64,000 bases of DNA. It comes from Pleurodeles waltl. Its lineage: Eukaryota > Chordata > Amphibia > Caudata > Salamandridae. The stretch is taken from NCBI RefSeq assembly GCF_031143425.1, contig NC_090440.1, forward strand, positions 1,271,791,123 to 1,271,855,122. The letters are read 5' to 3'. The notes under the pieces are model-generated. The model made no database searches. It saw only the letters and a list, made by a program, of their open reading frames with translations, and was not told where the DNA came from. This document shows, one piece after another, positions 34,069 through 43,802 of the stretch; position 1 is the stretch's first letter; every line of letters begins with the position of its first letter. The position numbers were made by a program, and so were the translations under genes.

Positions 34069-35131
34069 TGGATAGCTTACTCCAGTCAACGGCGGACGCA
34101 GTGGACACACGAGAGAGACGAGAGAGAGACGAGAGAGACGATAGAGGAGCTCAGACGCACGGCGCTGGTTCCGGGTGGCTCGCGTCGCGGTTTGCTCACC
34201 GCGAGTGCAAGTGTGAGCGCGAGGTGTGCGGCGTCCGGCGTCCGGCGCACGGCACACGGTCTGGGGGCTGCCGCTGCTAGCCGCTCCCCGTGCTAGCAGG
34301 AGAAACAGCCGCAGGAAGCCGGGAAGCCGAGTGAGCACGGTCCGGGGGGCAGAAGCTGCTGGCAGGGGGGAGCAGCTTCTGCGAGCAGGCGGGTGCGACC
34401 AGGGCTGCTGCCTGTTTTCTCACCAGCGCCGTCACGCTGTCACGGTGCGGACTACGGCGTGGTCTGGACACTAAGTAAGCCAGTAAGCCAGAAGGAGCAC
34501 CAGAGGAGTACCGGAGTCCCAGAGCACGAGAGGAGCACTAGAGGGGTACCAGAGGAGCTTGGAGTTGCTGCCCTGCCCTGCCCTGCCATCACATGGACTA
34601 GGTGAAGCCAAGGAGGTGAGCCAAGGAGGGTATTCGCTGTTTTTCAGCCACCACAGCGGTACCTAGCCATATCTAGTTTTCTCTGACCTGACCCAACCTA
34701 AGGATATTACCCCGACCTAGGTGACTTAAGTGACTTAAGTGACTTGGGTGACTTAAGTGACCTAAGTGGTTCCTGTGGCTTGGCCGTGAGCGGATCAAGA
34801 GTGGCCATACAAAGTAGCGCATCAAGTAATGCATAAGCAGTGCATAAACAACGCATAAGTAACGCAAGTAGGCGTAAGTAGCCTTCACAAACAGAGACAG
34901 AGACAGAGAGGATCTGAAGGGGCCAGATAGAGAGAACCAGAGAACCAGAGGAGGCCATTAATCGACACAGTAAACTGCGCTAGAGGGACAGATATCATTC
35001 GAACATCGCGCTTTTGTACGGCGTATTGTGCATATTGTGCATACATTGCGCGTCACCACACAGCAAGGCAAGCAAAGCCAAGCTCTATATATTCTAGAGA
35101 AGCATCCTACAGATCCTACAGATCCCGGAAA
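34069..35131 (+). promoter_or_regulatory. LINE 5' UTR, CpG-rich with short direct repeats
   Basis: The first ~400 bases are CpG-rich (GCGTCCGGCGTCCGGCGC near 34229) with ACGAGAGAG repeats (34108-34142). Then come a ~10-bp repeat GTGACTTAA (34713-34770), a ~10-bp repeat GCATAAGTAAC-like (34818-34875) and AGAGAACCAG repeats (34931-34950). Non-LTR elements carry internal promoters here. Promoter function is inferred from position and CpG richness only. Confidence 0.6.
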
Positions 35132-38100
35132 TTGTTGAAGTTGCTGATCCCAATCTTCTCAAACAATAAAAAAAAAAATGGTTGGAAAAAGAGGGAAAAC
35201 AAAGAAAGCCAGACAGGCCAACGAGGCACTCGTAATCCAGTGAAACCCCAAAGATCAGAGCAGGAACCTAACAGCTTACAAGATCTGGGGTCAGACCAAG
35301 ACCAAGACCTGGACCCTAGAGCCACTAAGTCATCCCGAGGGGAATTTATAAACCAAGGAGTGGTCGCAGCAGCTGAGGAAGCCCATAATGGGATTCCCAA
35401 CGATGAAAGCAAACCAGGAGAAGAACCGGGTGGGACACCCGAAGCGGCACCAGGGCCTATGCTGTCTATGCTGCTAGTCCATACTGACTCTGACGGCATG
35501 GGGCATGTATCACTGAATGCAGGTGAAATGGCGGGGGGCCCTGCAAGTCCTCCACTTAGGAGACAACAGTATATACCAACGCACCTGGACCCAAGGAAAA
35601 TTAAATCAAAGATAAATACTATTACCAACTATTACAATCATATAAATCTAAATACTGATTGGCTGCAGATGCAAAGCTCTAAAGCTAGCAACCTCCCATC
35701 ACAGCCATCAGGGGAAAAAGGTGACAATAATGTGGAGGGCGAGCTGGAGCTCTTAGAGACCGGGCATCAGGATTCCTGTCCATCCCAGCAGCGACCTGCC
35801 CGACCATCACGACTACCCTGTGGAACAAACGACTCCTTTGTGGGTAGTGAAGTGGGGTCAATTAGTTCCCCAGAATGGGGCAGTTTCTCGGAAGAACAAA
35901 GACAAAGAAAAAGAAAAAGAAAAAGAAAAGGTAATGAATCACCTCATTCGGAAGCCCTAATGGGACCACTACATTCTGGGAGCTCTCCATTGACATTCCC
36001 TTTACCTCATCTAAAAGTAGAACCTACAATCCTCCAAAATGTAAAGGGGCCTGAAATAGAACAATCACCACAGAAATGCTCACATAAGCTCTCTACGCCA
36101 CAGCTTCATCATGGAAGCCAAATTGTAAAAACGAACCTAACGTTGAGTAGATTTGATCATAGTTCTTGTAGTCTGGAGCTCTCCTCGCCTGACATCTCCG
36201 TAATTGGTAGTATAGAGCCCCAATTAAACAGTATAACATCGGAAGACTTAAACCTCTTGGAAGGTAGTATAATGTTAGGTCATAGAGGAGAGGATGATAA
36301 GAACCTAGAAGGCCAGACAAATAATGAGCAAAGTGAGCAAACCTGGGGAAATAGAGACGATCCCCCATTAGATCAACCAATTCTAAGCATCATGAAAGTT
36401 ATATGCACAACATTGGACTCAATTGCAACAACGATCATGGTCCAGTCTCAAAAATTTGATGATCAACTTGAGCTAACTAAACAATTTACTAACTCATTAC
36501 AGACCATAGACCATAGGATGGCCTTAGTAGAGGGTGTAATAAGGGAAAATCTGTTACATCAGGCAGTGGCTGAAAAAATGGACAAGATGGACAGGCAAGC
36601 TTGTGGCCCACTGCTGGAAAAATTACTGGAAGTTCCGAAAGTAATTAAAGACATAATCGAAGATTGCAAATCTAGTCTCAAAAACACACAGGCGTGCAAT
36701 CACGAGTCAGCAAAAATAGAACCGAGATTAACTGAAAGACCAATAGATAGCGAAGATAAAGAAGGGCCCTCTGGCACGGGACGAGACGAGCACCCAGACG
36801 TAAAAACCCACATAGACAAGATGGAGAGAATCAACAAAAGTCCTGTATCAGCAATCGAAATCACAAATATAGTAAAAAAAAAGACTCTGAGTAAAGGGCA
36901 TCAACAAACAGGTAGATGGAAATACACATGGAAAAAACCTAGAGGAAACAACAAAGTACCAGCAAAAAAGGCTCAAAATATGCCGAAACAGGCAAGCCCA
37001 ACAGGGCAGACCAGGAACACAGGCGATGAGTCTACTCAACAGCAGCCTAAAGATCAGTGCATCAAGCCCGAGAGTCTCGAGAAACCAACTGACAAAGATA
37101 TTAGTTTTATAAATAAAAATCCTGGATTATTGTGCGACAAAAGCTGCACCCACCATTCTCATATAAACCGAATTCCCATTGGTCCTAGGGGCTACCAAGT
37201 ATCTGGGCACGACTTAGACAAAGGAAAGAGGCCAGAAAAAGACCCCGGTACAAATCACGGGATCAATGAGGCAAACGATCCCCTAGCCAATGGACAATAC
37301 AAATGGAGCCCAGAGACAACAAATTCAAGCACCGGCATTGATAAGCACCTCCCAGCCATAAAAATAGAACACTCAATTCAGGCGCATTATCCAAATACAG
37401 TAGGAGTCCATAATGGAAAACGTCAGCAGCCTCTGAACTTTATTACCGAGGGGGTAGAACAAGAAAACAGCAAAAGTGAAAACGGAAGGGCAGAGAGCCC
37501 AGAATGCACAAGAAGCGAACAAAGCACAAGAAAAACCTTGTGCGTGGATAACACAATAGCCCCGGTTCCCGCACCTCGGTCAAAAGTAAAACACTGCTCT
37601 CAGGCAAGTCCGGGAAACCACAACTTTAGTAGCCAGCCAGGGTGGGTGACTGATCCACCTGCCCCACCGCGTCTGGTGCTTGACTTGGAAACTAAAGGAA
37701 AAAAGGATAATTGGCCTCCAAAAAGACAACCTCATGAGGAACATAGGAACAAGGAGTTGCAATTCGGGAGGGAAAAATGCCAGGTAGAACGAACATTGAC
37801 TAGTCGGGCAGCTACTATTTACAATAAAGCAAAGGAAGATAATCAATCTCAAGGAAGATGGTCACAGGGAGGTAAAGGGCATACCGAGATTCGCACTGCA
37901 ATAATTAAAGAGCCTGATGCCACAATCACGTTTATTCCCGAGTACTCCTCAAGAGGAAGTCATGACATTCTAAATAGGACTAACATCCTACATTTGGTCA
38001 ATTCTCTGCCAGCTCTGCAGAATGTAACAACTAAAGACCTCCTCTCAGTAAGATTTATGCAAAGGAAAGAATTGGAGAACGGGGAATCAACAGAAACAGT

Positions 38101-38428
38101 CTGGGCTTCACCCTGGATAGTAGAACAGATTTTAAAATGTTCTAACATGATGAAGACAAGGGGAATATCTACTGCTACTCCGCAAAAGGAACCGTATCCA
38201 ATAATATTTCTTGAAAAAGCTCCAAAGCAAAATGTTTCGGGCAGGCAAGAGGTAGAAGGCAATTCTGGTTCGATACTACAGGGAGCAATTAGTTCCAAAC
38301 AACAACTCCCTGAACGAATAAACCTGAGCAATATGAGGTTCTGCCTGCTTGTTAACTCCCCTAGAAACAGCAGGGGCCATCCCCCACAGTTGCAGAATGA
38401 TGAAGACCAACCATCTAGAAATTTGTAG
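35132..38428 (+). CDS. LINE ORF1 (long, ~1000 residues; start uncertain)
   Basis: A 1098-codon open frame from a TTG at 35132. The frame is open back to 34931 but has no ATG before 35459, which gives 990 codons. An ATG in strong context at 35179, after an A-run, lies in another frame and ends after 21 codons, so a small indel or frameshifting near the start is possible. The protein is polar (Gln, Asn, Ser, Lys) with a KRKRKRKR basic run near residue 265. A likely coiled coil at about 415-520 includes LELTKQFTNSLQTIDHRMAL. I see no CCHC knuckle or RRM signature. By analogy ORF1 binds element RNA. The TAG at 38426 is followed six bases later, in the same frame, by ORF2. About three times longer than L1 ORF1. 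Confidence 0.75.
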   Translation: MLKLLIPIFSNNKKKNGWKKRENKESQTGQRGTRNPVKPQRSEQEPNSLQDLGSDQDQDLDPRATKSSRGEFINQGVVAAAEEAHNGIPNDESKPGEEPGGTPEAAPGPMLSMLLVHTDSDGMGHVSLNAGEMAGGPASPPLRRQQYIPTHLDPRKIKSKINTITNYYNHINLNTDWLQMQSSKASNLPSQPSGEKGDNNVEGELELLETGHQDSCPSQQRPARPSRLPCGTNDSFVGSEVGSISSPEWGSFSEEQRQRKRKRKRKGNESPHSEALMGPLHSGSSPLTFPLPHLKVEPTILQNVKGPEIEQSPQKCSHKLSTPQLHHGSQIVKTNLTLSRFDHSSCSLELSSPDISVIGSIEPQLNSITSEDLNLLEGSIMLGHRGEDDKNLEGQTNNEQSEQTWGNRDDPPLDQPILSIMKVICTTLDSIATTIMVQSQKFDDQLELTKQFTNSLQTIDHRMALVEGVIRENLLHQAVAEKMDKMDRQACGPLLEKLLEVPKVIKDIIEDCKSSLKNTQACNHESAKIEPRLTERPIDSEDKEGPSGTGRDEHPDVKTHIDKMERINKSPVSAIEITNIVKKKTLSKGHQQTGRWKYTWKKPRGNNKVPAKKAQNMPKQASPTGQTRNTGDESTQQQPKDQCIKPESLEKPTDKDISFINKNPGLLCDKSCTHHSHINRIPIGPRGYQVSGHDLDKGKRPEKDPGTNHGINEANDPLANGQYKWSPETTNSSTGIDKHLPAIKIEHSIQAHYPNTVGVHNGKRQQPLNFITEGVEQENSKSENGRAESPECTRSEQSTRKTLCVDNTIAPVPAPRSKVKHCSQASPGNHNFSSQPGWVTDPPAPPRLVLDLETKGKKDNWPPKRQPHEEHRNKELQFGREKCQVERTLTSRAATIYNKAKEDNQSQGRWSQGGKGHTEIRTAIIKEPDATITFIPEYSSRGSHDILNRTNILHLVNSLPALQNVTTKDLLSVRFMQRKELENGESTETVWASPWIVEQILKCSNMMKTRGISTATPQKEPYPIIFLEKAPKQNVSGRQEVEGNSGSILQGAISSKQQLPERINLSNMRFCLLVNSPRNSRGHPPQLQNDEDQPSRNL

Positions 38429-38434
38429 CAACAA

Positions 38435-41400
38435 ATGGGCAGCTCAAACATAAAAAATAGTACTAGTCCTACATTAAAAATCTTAAGCTGGAATATTGCA
38501 GGCCTAAAAAGCAAAATGGAAGATAAGGATTGGGTTGAATTTATTAAACAGCAAGATATCAGCTGCTTCCAAGAAACTTGGTCTACCAACGCCATTGACC
38601 TAGACGGGTTTTCCACTTTTTACATACCTGCTATCAAACAAAAAAAAGGAAGACCATCGGGAGGTCTGATCATTTGGATCAGAACTTCGCTATTGGGAAA
38701 TTCTGCTGTAACCCATGCCATACTAAGCAAGGAAATCCAGACGCTTGCAGTAAAACATGAGGAGTGGTCACTTGAAATAGTAAACGTGTACTTCCCTCCC
38801 ATTAGCCGGGCCCAAGTCACGCCTGGTGTGCGGCTCCTCGAAGAACATATTTTAAATAAAAGATCTAAGGGTTGGAGGAACCCAATACTAGGTTACGCGA
38901 ACAACCGTCCCCCACAGTTTTGTAAAACCCTTCTACTAATATGTGGTGATTTTAACACTAAACCCCATTCTATCCTTTGGGATGAACAAGTAGTAGAGGA
39001 AGATCACGCTTGGAATATACCAACGCCCCTCATCCAACGTTGTCAAGATTCTAAAAAAGGGGAACTAATCTTTGAAGTACTAATAGAAGGCGGAATTCGC
39101 ACAGTAAACGGAAGAACCAACTCAGATAGAACTTTTAAATCTACCTTTCGAACTGGAAAAAGACATAGTATAATTGACTATATGGCAATAAACATCGAAG
39201 CCTGGCATTATGTTATCGATATGGAAACAAGGGACAGGATCGAGAGGGACCACGACCCATTGCTAATGGAGATAATCCATCCGGACGCAAGCCTGGGGAA
39301 GGTTGAGTTTCCATTTAACGAAAATTGCTTAGCTATAACCATGAGACCAAATAGGAAAAACATACTAAGGTCAAACGTAGATGAACCCTATTTGAGCGTA
39401 CCTAGTCAAACCTGGTTTCTATCACTTAGTACGTTTTTAAACCTACCAGTTAATGAAGCTTTACCCCTCCTGGATAATTTTAACAACTTGCTATTACAAA
39501 CAACAAAGGAAAGAATTAAGCATCCCCAAACTAACCCTAATACGATGGAAGGCTGGTTCGATGAAGAGTGTTTGAAACTAAAAAATTCCTTATCGCAAGC
39601 ACTAAAGAATCGGCATTTGAATAACCATAATGAGCAATACTTTTATGAATGCAGGCAACAGTACAAAAAATTACTAAGATATAAAAGGAAGACATTTCCA
39701 CATAAGCTCTGGAAATCCCTCCTGCAGGCAATATCGGCAGGAAACTGCAAAAAGTTTTGGGAGATAGTCAGATGGGGATGCGAAGGCCCCTCAAAAAACC
39801 TAGAACTGAATATCAACCCACAACTCTGGGTAGAGCATTTTACCGCCTTGTATCAGGATGAGGTCAAGACGGCATCCCGGAGTACAAATAACTCAACCAG
39901 CCTCATCCAAGGACTGGAAGGTAGTAATCAAAGATCAAACAAGGCAGTTCCACTTCAAACGACCTATGTAGCATTATCAAAAAGGTTTGTTAGATCGACA
40001 AATGGAACCCAGAATGAACTAGTCCCAAACGAACTCCCCGGCACAAATGCCATGCAAGTAACCCATGCCATCCCTTGCGCAATGGAGCTGATACCGGAAT
40101 TCAGCGAGAAAGAGATTAAACAAGTTATTCTCCTTCAAAAGCCGTACAAGGCTGCAGGCCCAGATGGAATCCCTTCAGACGTCTATCGTAATCAGTTAAC
40201 GCTATGGCTGCCTGCTCTAACACGCATATTCAACAGTATTTGGCACCACGAGGTAATTCCTACCTCTTGGAAGAAATCAATAATTGTCCCAATTCACAAA
40301 AAAGGACCTCGGGACATGGTGTGCAATTATAGGCCTATCTCACTGCTTGACAGCGTTGGAAAAATCTTCGCCAAATTGATCCAGCTGCGTTTAGATCAAT
40401 GGCTGGAGGATGGAGATTTAATATCGACACACCAAGCTGGTTTTAGGAGAGGCCAAAGTACAATAGACCAACTTTTTAAGCTAAATATGATCTGCGCGAA
40501 ATACGCCACCCTAAAAGATTGTGCATTATATCTGGTCTTTGTGGATCTCCAAACAGCTTTTGATAGCGTCAACCGCCAAACATTATGGCAGTTATTGTCG
40601 GAAATGGGCATACAGGGAAAAATTCTAAGGCTGTTAATTCTACTGCATACAGGGAATACTGCTAGGGTTAGATATTCCATGAGAAATGATTATACAGCAG
40701 AAATTCCAATCCAGCGTGGTGTAAAACAAGGATGTGTTTTGGCCCCAACCTTGTTTAACTGTTATATAAATAAGGTAAGCCAAGATCTGAGGAAATTAAA
40801 TCTGGATGTGCCAAAACTAGCCAACGAAAGTATACCTATCCTGCTTTTTGCTGACGACGCTGTACTACTGGCAAGAACAGAGATAGCAATGCATCGTCTA
40901 CTTAGGGGTTTCGAATCATTTTGCACTTCAAGGAGCATGGTAATTAATGAGGGGAAAACAAAGTTTATGATTCTTAACCCAAAACAAACGATGCATTCGA
41001 CTTTTAGGGTAAACAACAAGCCCTTGGCCCGAGTGACTACCTATGACTACCTGGGTTGCAGACTGGATGAAAAACAGACATGGAAATCACAAATCTACAA
41101 AAGTAACATCTCCTTGGCCCAGCACGCTGGAGCGGTACTTAGATTTGCTAAAGCCACAGGCAATCATTCTGTGAGCTCTGCACTGCTTGCTTATAAAACC
41201 AAAGCAAGGACTGCAGCACTTTACAGCGCAGAGATCTGGGGATTTAGAAAGACCCCATTAATACAAGTAACCGAGAATAATTTTCTACGCCGATTACTTT
41301 GCTTAGGCACTGCCGTACCAATGATTGCGTTGAGAACTGATCTACAAATGAGAAAGGTCGAGGATTACATTGCATTGGCCCCAATAAGATATTGGATCCG

Positions 41401-42043
41401 TATCTGGGCAAAAGAGGAACTCAAACCATACAGAGATACACTCATGGACATCATGAAGCTACAAAATCATCGAAAATTGCCTTGGTTTAAACACATCTCA
41501 ACTACCCTGGCTGCTATTGGCCAAGAGGACCTCTGGCTTCATCCAGGGAAAATCAGAAGGCCAAGTTTATCTGTCATTAAAAAGGCATACTGGGACCAAA
41601 AGACCCAGAGTATGTGTGAGATACTTAGCCCTCTACTCAAGCGGTACATTTTGTTCAATCAAGAGCTTAAACCAGCATTTTTCATTGACTGCCTTTATCC
41701 GGAAGAAAAAAGGGCTCTCTATTTTAAATTTCGTATGGGTACATTACCAGTGACGGCGGTGACTAACAGATGGCAAGCCGTCTCACAGCGCGGTTCAGAC
41801 TGCTGTCCTTGCCTTCATGGTGGTCAAGAAACATTATCCCACTTCCTTTTATTATGTAATTTTACGCTTAAACTCCGCAAATTGTACTTACGTCCGCTTT
41901 TTAGATCATACGGAATCAGGAAATGTAATGAGGCGGAAGTGCTTTGTATGCGATCAGATGAGAAACATATTGTGGCGAAGGTTTCAACTTATATATTGGA
42001 AGCATGGAAGCTACGTTCATTAATGTACTCACAGTTGGCCTAA
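38435..42043 (+). CDS. LINE ORF2: endonuclease and reverse transcriptase (1202 aa)
   Basis: Nicks target DNA and copies element RNA in place. APE endonuclease at residues ~15-280: SWNIAGL (N20), QETW (E47), GDFN (D172/N174), IDYM (D248), RDHDPLL (H273). RT at ~565-860: KAAGPDGIP, NYRPISLLDSVGKIFAKL, HQAGFRRGQST, motif A FVDLQTAFDSV (D704), RGVKQGCVLAPTLF, and motif C FADDAV (D807, D808). The C-terminal ~340 residues include EIWGF and ENNFLRRLLCLG, and a zinc-finger-like C1123-x2-C1126-x9-H1136-x4-C1141. No RNase H domain recognised. All catalytic residues are present and the frame is uninterrupted. ATG at 38435 is the obvious start. Expression probably depends on reinitiation or readthrough after ORF1. 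Confidence 0.93.
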   Translation: MGSSNIKNSTSPTLKILSWNIAGLKSKMEDKDWVEFIKQQDISCFQETWSTNAIDLDGFSTFYIPAIKQKKGRPSGGLIIWIRTSLLGNSAVTHAILSKEIQTLAVKHEEWSLEIVNVYFPPISRAQVTPGVRLLEEHILNKRSKGWRNPILGYANNRPPQFCKTLLLICGDFNTKPHSILWDEQVVEEDHAWNIPTPLIQRCQDSKKGELIFEVLIEGGIRTVNGRTNSDRTFKSTFRTGKRHSIIDYMAINIEAWHYVIDMETRDRIERDHDPLLMEIIHPDASLGKVEFPFNENCLAITMRPNRKNILRSNVDEPYLSVPSQTWFLSLSTFLNLPVNEALPLLDNFNNLLLQTTKERIKHPQTNPNTMEGWFDEECLKLKNSLSQALKNRHLNNHNEQYFYECRQQYKKLLRYKRKTFPHKLWKSLLQAISAGNCKKFWEIVRWGCEGPSKNLELNINPQLWVEHFTALYQDEVKTASRSTNNSTSLIQGLEGSNQRSNKAVPLQTTYVALSKRFVRSTNGTQNELVPNELPGTNAMQVTHAIPCAMELIPEFSEKEIKQVILLQKPYKAAGPDGIPSDVYRNQLTLWLPALTRIFNSIWHHEVIPTSWKKSIIVPIHKKGPRDMVCNYRPISLLDSVGKIFAKLIQLRLDQWLEDGDLISTHQAGFRRGQSTIDQLFKLNMICAKYATLKDCALYLVFVDLQTAFDSVNRQTLWQLLSEMGIQGKILRLLILLHTGNTARVRYSMRNDYTAEIPIQRGVKQGCVLAPTLFNCYINKVSQDLRKLNLDVPKLANESIPILLFADDAVLLARTEIAMHRLLRGFESFCTSRSMVINEGKTKFMILNPKQTMHSTFRVNNKPLARVTTYDYLGCRLDEKQTWKSQIYKSNISLAQHAGAVLRFAKATGNHSVSSALLAYKTKARTAALYSAEIWGFRKTPLIQVTENNFLRRLLCLGTAVPMIALRTDLQMRKVEDYIALAPIRYWIRIWAKEELKPYRDTLMDIMKLQNHRKLPWFKHISTTLAAIGQEDLWLHPGKIRRPSLSVIKKAYWDQKTQSMCEILSPLLKRYILFNQELKPAFFIDCLYPEEKRALYFKFRMGTLPVTAVTNRWQAVSQRGSDCCPCLHGGQETLSHFLLLCNFTLKLRKLYLRPLFRSYGIRKCNEAEVLCMRSDEKHIVAKVSTYILEAWKLRSLMYSQLA

Positions 42044-42437
42044 GTATAATTACCTGTGCTATCCTAGCTATCATTTATATGGGAAACCGTTGAAGGTTGC
42101 TGATTAAACCGGGCTAGGTCCTGGGTTATTATTATATTGCTGGCAGGTATCGCAAGAACCCAAATGATTAGTGCAAGAATAGGATATTTAAATTTTAGAT
42201 CTATAATGCTTTTAGAATAATTAAAGAGTCTTATGCCAATCATGGCTAATTATCAAGTTTTATGATATTGCAGGGTATATTGGATTCACCTAGGGCCATG
42301 TAAAATCAAAAACTCAAGTATAGTCTTTCTTTTATTACAATGTTTTATTTAATGTAATTTTATTGCGTGTGATGGATTGATACTTATTGTGTACTATTGT
42401 TAAGGCCGGATAGGCTGACAACAATTAAATAAATGGT
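42044..42437 (+). other. LINE 3' UTR
   Basis: AT-rich. Contains ATTATTATATT and ends ACAATTAAATAAATGGT immediately before the right target duplication. This end is the presumed RT recognition region. Confidence 0.75.
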
Positions 42438-42448
42438 AAATGGCCTAA
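42438..42448 (+). repeat. LINE target site duplication, right (AAATGGCCTAA)
   Basis: Exact match to 34058-34068. The GC-rich array resumes at once with AATAAATTTGTCCCCC. Confidence 0.85.
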
Positions 42449-43802
42449 AATAAATTTGTCCCCCACCTCTGACCCCCCGGGAGCGACCCTTGCCTACGGG
42501 GTCACTCACCCTGCGTGACATTGGCGGCAAAAAACAAATCCCCGGTGCCTAGTGGTGTCTGTCCCCTTGGGGACAGATTGACCTAAAATCCGCCAATCTG
42601 CCCCCAAGGGGGGCAGAAATGGTCGAAATACAATTTGCCCCCCAGGGAATCGACCCTTGCCTAATGGGCCGCTCCCCATCTCTAAAAAAAAAAAAAAAAA
42701 AAAAAAATTGCCGTGGTGCCTAGAGGTTTAGCCTAAAATAAATTTGCCCCCCCACCCCTCCAAACCCCCCCCCCCCGCCCGGGAGCGACCCTTGCCTACG
42801 GGGTTGCTCCCCCTGCGTGACATTGGCGGCAAAAAAAAAAAATCCCCGGTGCCTAGTGGTTTCTGCCCCCTTGGGGGCAGATTGTCCTAAAAATGGCCAA
42901 TCTGCCCCCAAGGGGGGCAGAAATGGTCTAAACACAATTCGCCCCCCAGGGGAGCGACCCTTGCCTAAGGGGTCGCTCCCCATCTCTAAAAAAACAAACA
43001 GACGAAAAAAAAATTGCCCTGGCGCCTAGAGGTTTCTGCCCCCCCTGGGGGCAGATCGGCCTAATAAAAATAGGCCGATCTGCCCCCAGGGGGGGCAGAA
43101 ATGGCCAAAAATAAATCTGCCCCCCCACCCCCCCGGCGAGCGACCCTTGCCTACAAGGTCGCTCCCCTTGCGTGACGGCGCAAAAAAAGATCCCTGGTGC
43201 CTAGTTGTTTCTGCCCCCCTTGGGGGCAGATTGACCTAAAATCAGCCGATCTGCCCCCAAAGTGGGCAGAAATGGCCTAAATACAATTTGCCCCTCCAGG
43301 GGAGCGATCCTTGTCCAAGAGGTCGCTCCCCATCTGTAAAACAAAAAAAACAAAAAATCCCTGGTGCCTAGTGGTTTCTGCCCCCCTTGGGGGCAGATCA
43401 GCCTAATCAAAATAGGCTGCTCTACCCCCCAGGGGGGGCAGAAATGGCCTAAAATAATTCCCCCCCCCCAGGGAGCGACCCTTGCCTAAGGGGTCGCTCA
43501 CCTTGCTTGAAATTCACGTAAAAAAACAAACTCCCTGGTGTCTAGTGGTTTCTGCCCCCCTTGGGGGCAGATTGGCCTCATCAAAATAGACCAATCTGCC
43601 CCCAAGGGGGGCAGAAATGGCCTAAATATAATTTCCCCCCTAGGGGAGCGACCCTTGCCTAAGGGGTCGCTCCCCACCTAAAACAGAAACAAAACAAAAC
43701 AAAAAGAAAAGAAAAAAAAAAGGATCCCTGGTGCCTAGAGGTTTTTGCCCCCCCTTGGGGGCAGATCAGCCCAATAATAGGCCGATCTGTCACCTTATGT
43801 CA
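42438..43802. repeat. GC-rich hairpin array, ~170-bp monomers in ~345-bp dimers
   Basis: About eight monomers. Each has CTGCCCCCTTGGGGGCAG-type palindromes, the inverted pair ATTGGCC...GGCCAAT, and a GAGCGACCC...GGGTCGCTC hairpin. Two linker types alternate: one with GTGACATTGGCGGCAAAA and one with CCCCATCTCTAAAAA. This gives a dimeric higher-order period. A 24-base A run lies near 42685. The first 23 bases of the array are on the far side of the LINE at 34046-34068. Confidence 0.85.

Larger units (their letters stand above)
34069..42437 (+). mobile_element. Full-length APE-type non-LTR retrotransposon (LINE), 8.37 kb
   Basis: Contains a GC-rich 5' UTR, a long ORF1, an ORF2 with endonuclease and RT, a ~390-bp 3' UTR, and 11-bp target duplications on both sides. 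The 3' end is AATTAAATAAATGGT, with no long poly(A). The C-terminal C-x2-C-x9-H-x4-C motif and APE endonuclease put it in the wide I/Jockey/R1/Ingi-like assemblage rather than the REL-endonuclease group. I do not assign the clade. ORF2 is intact and ORF1 is open from 34931, so it looks young. Confidence 0.9.

Noticed and set aside
35116..35628. 170-codon minus-strand ORF and similar ORFs opposite the LINE
   Set aside because: Shadows of ORF1/ORF2 on the other strand.
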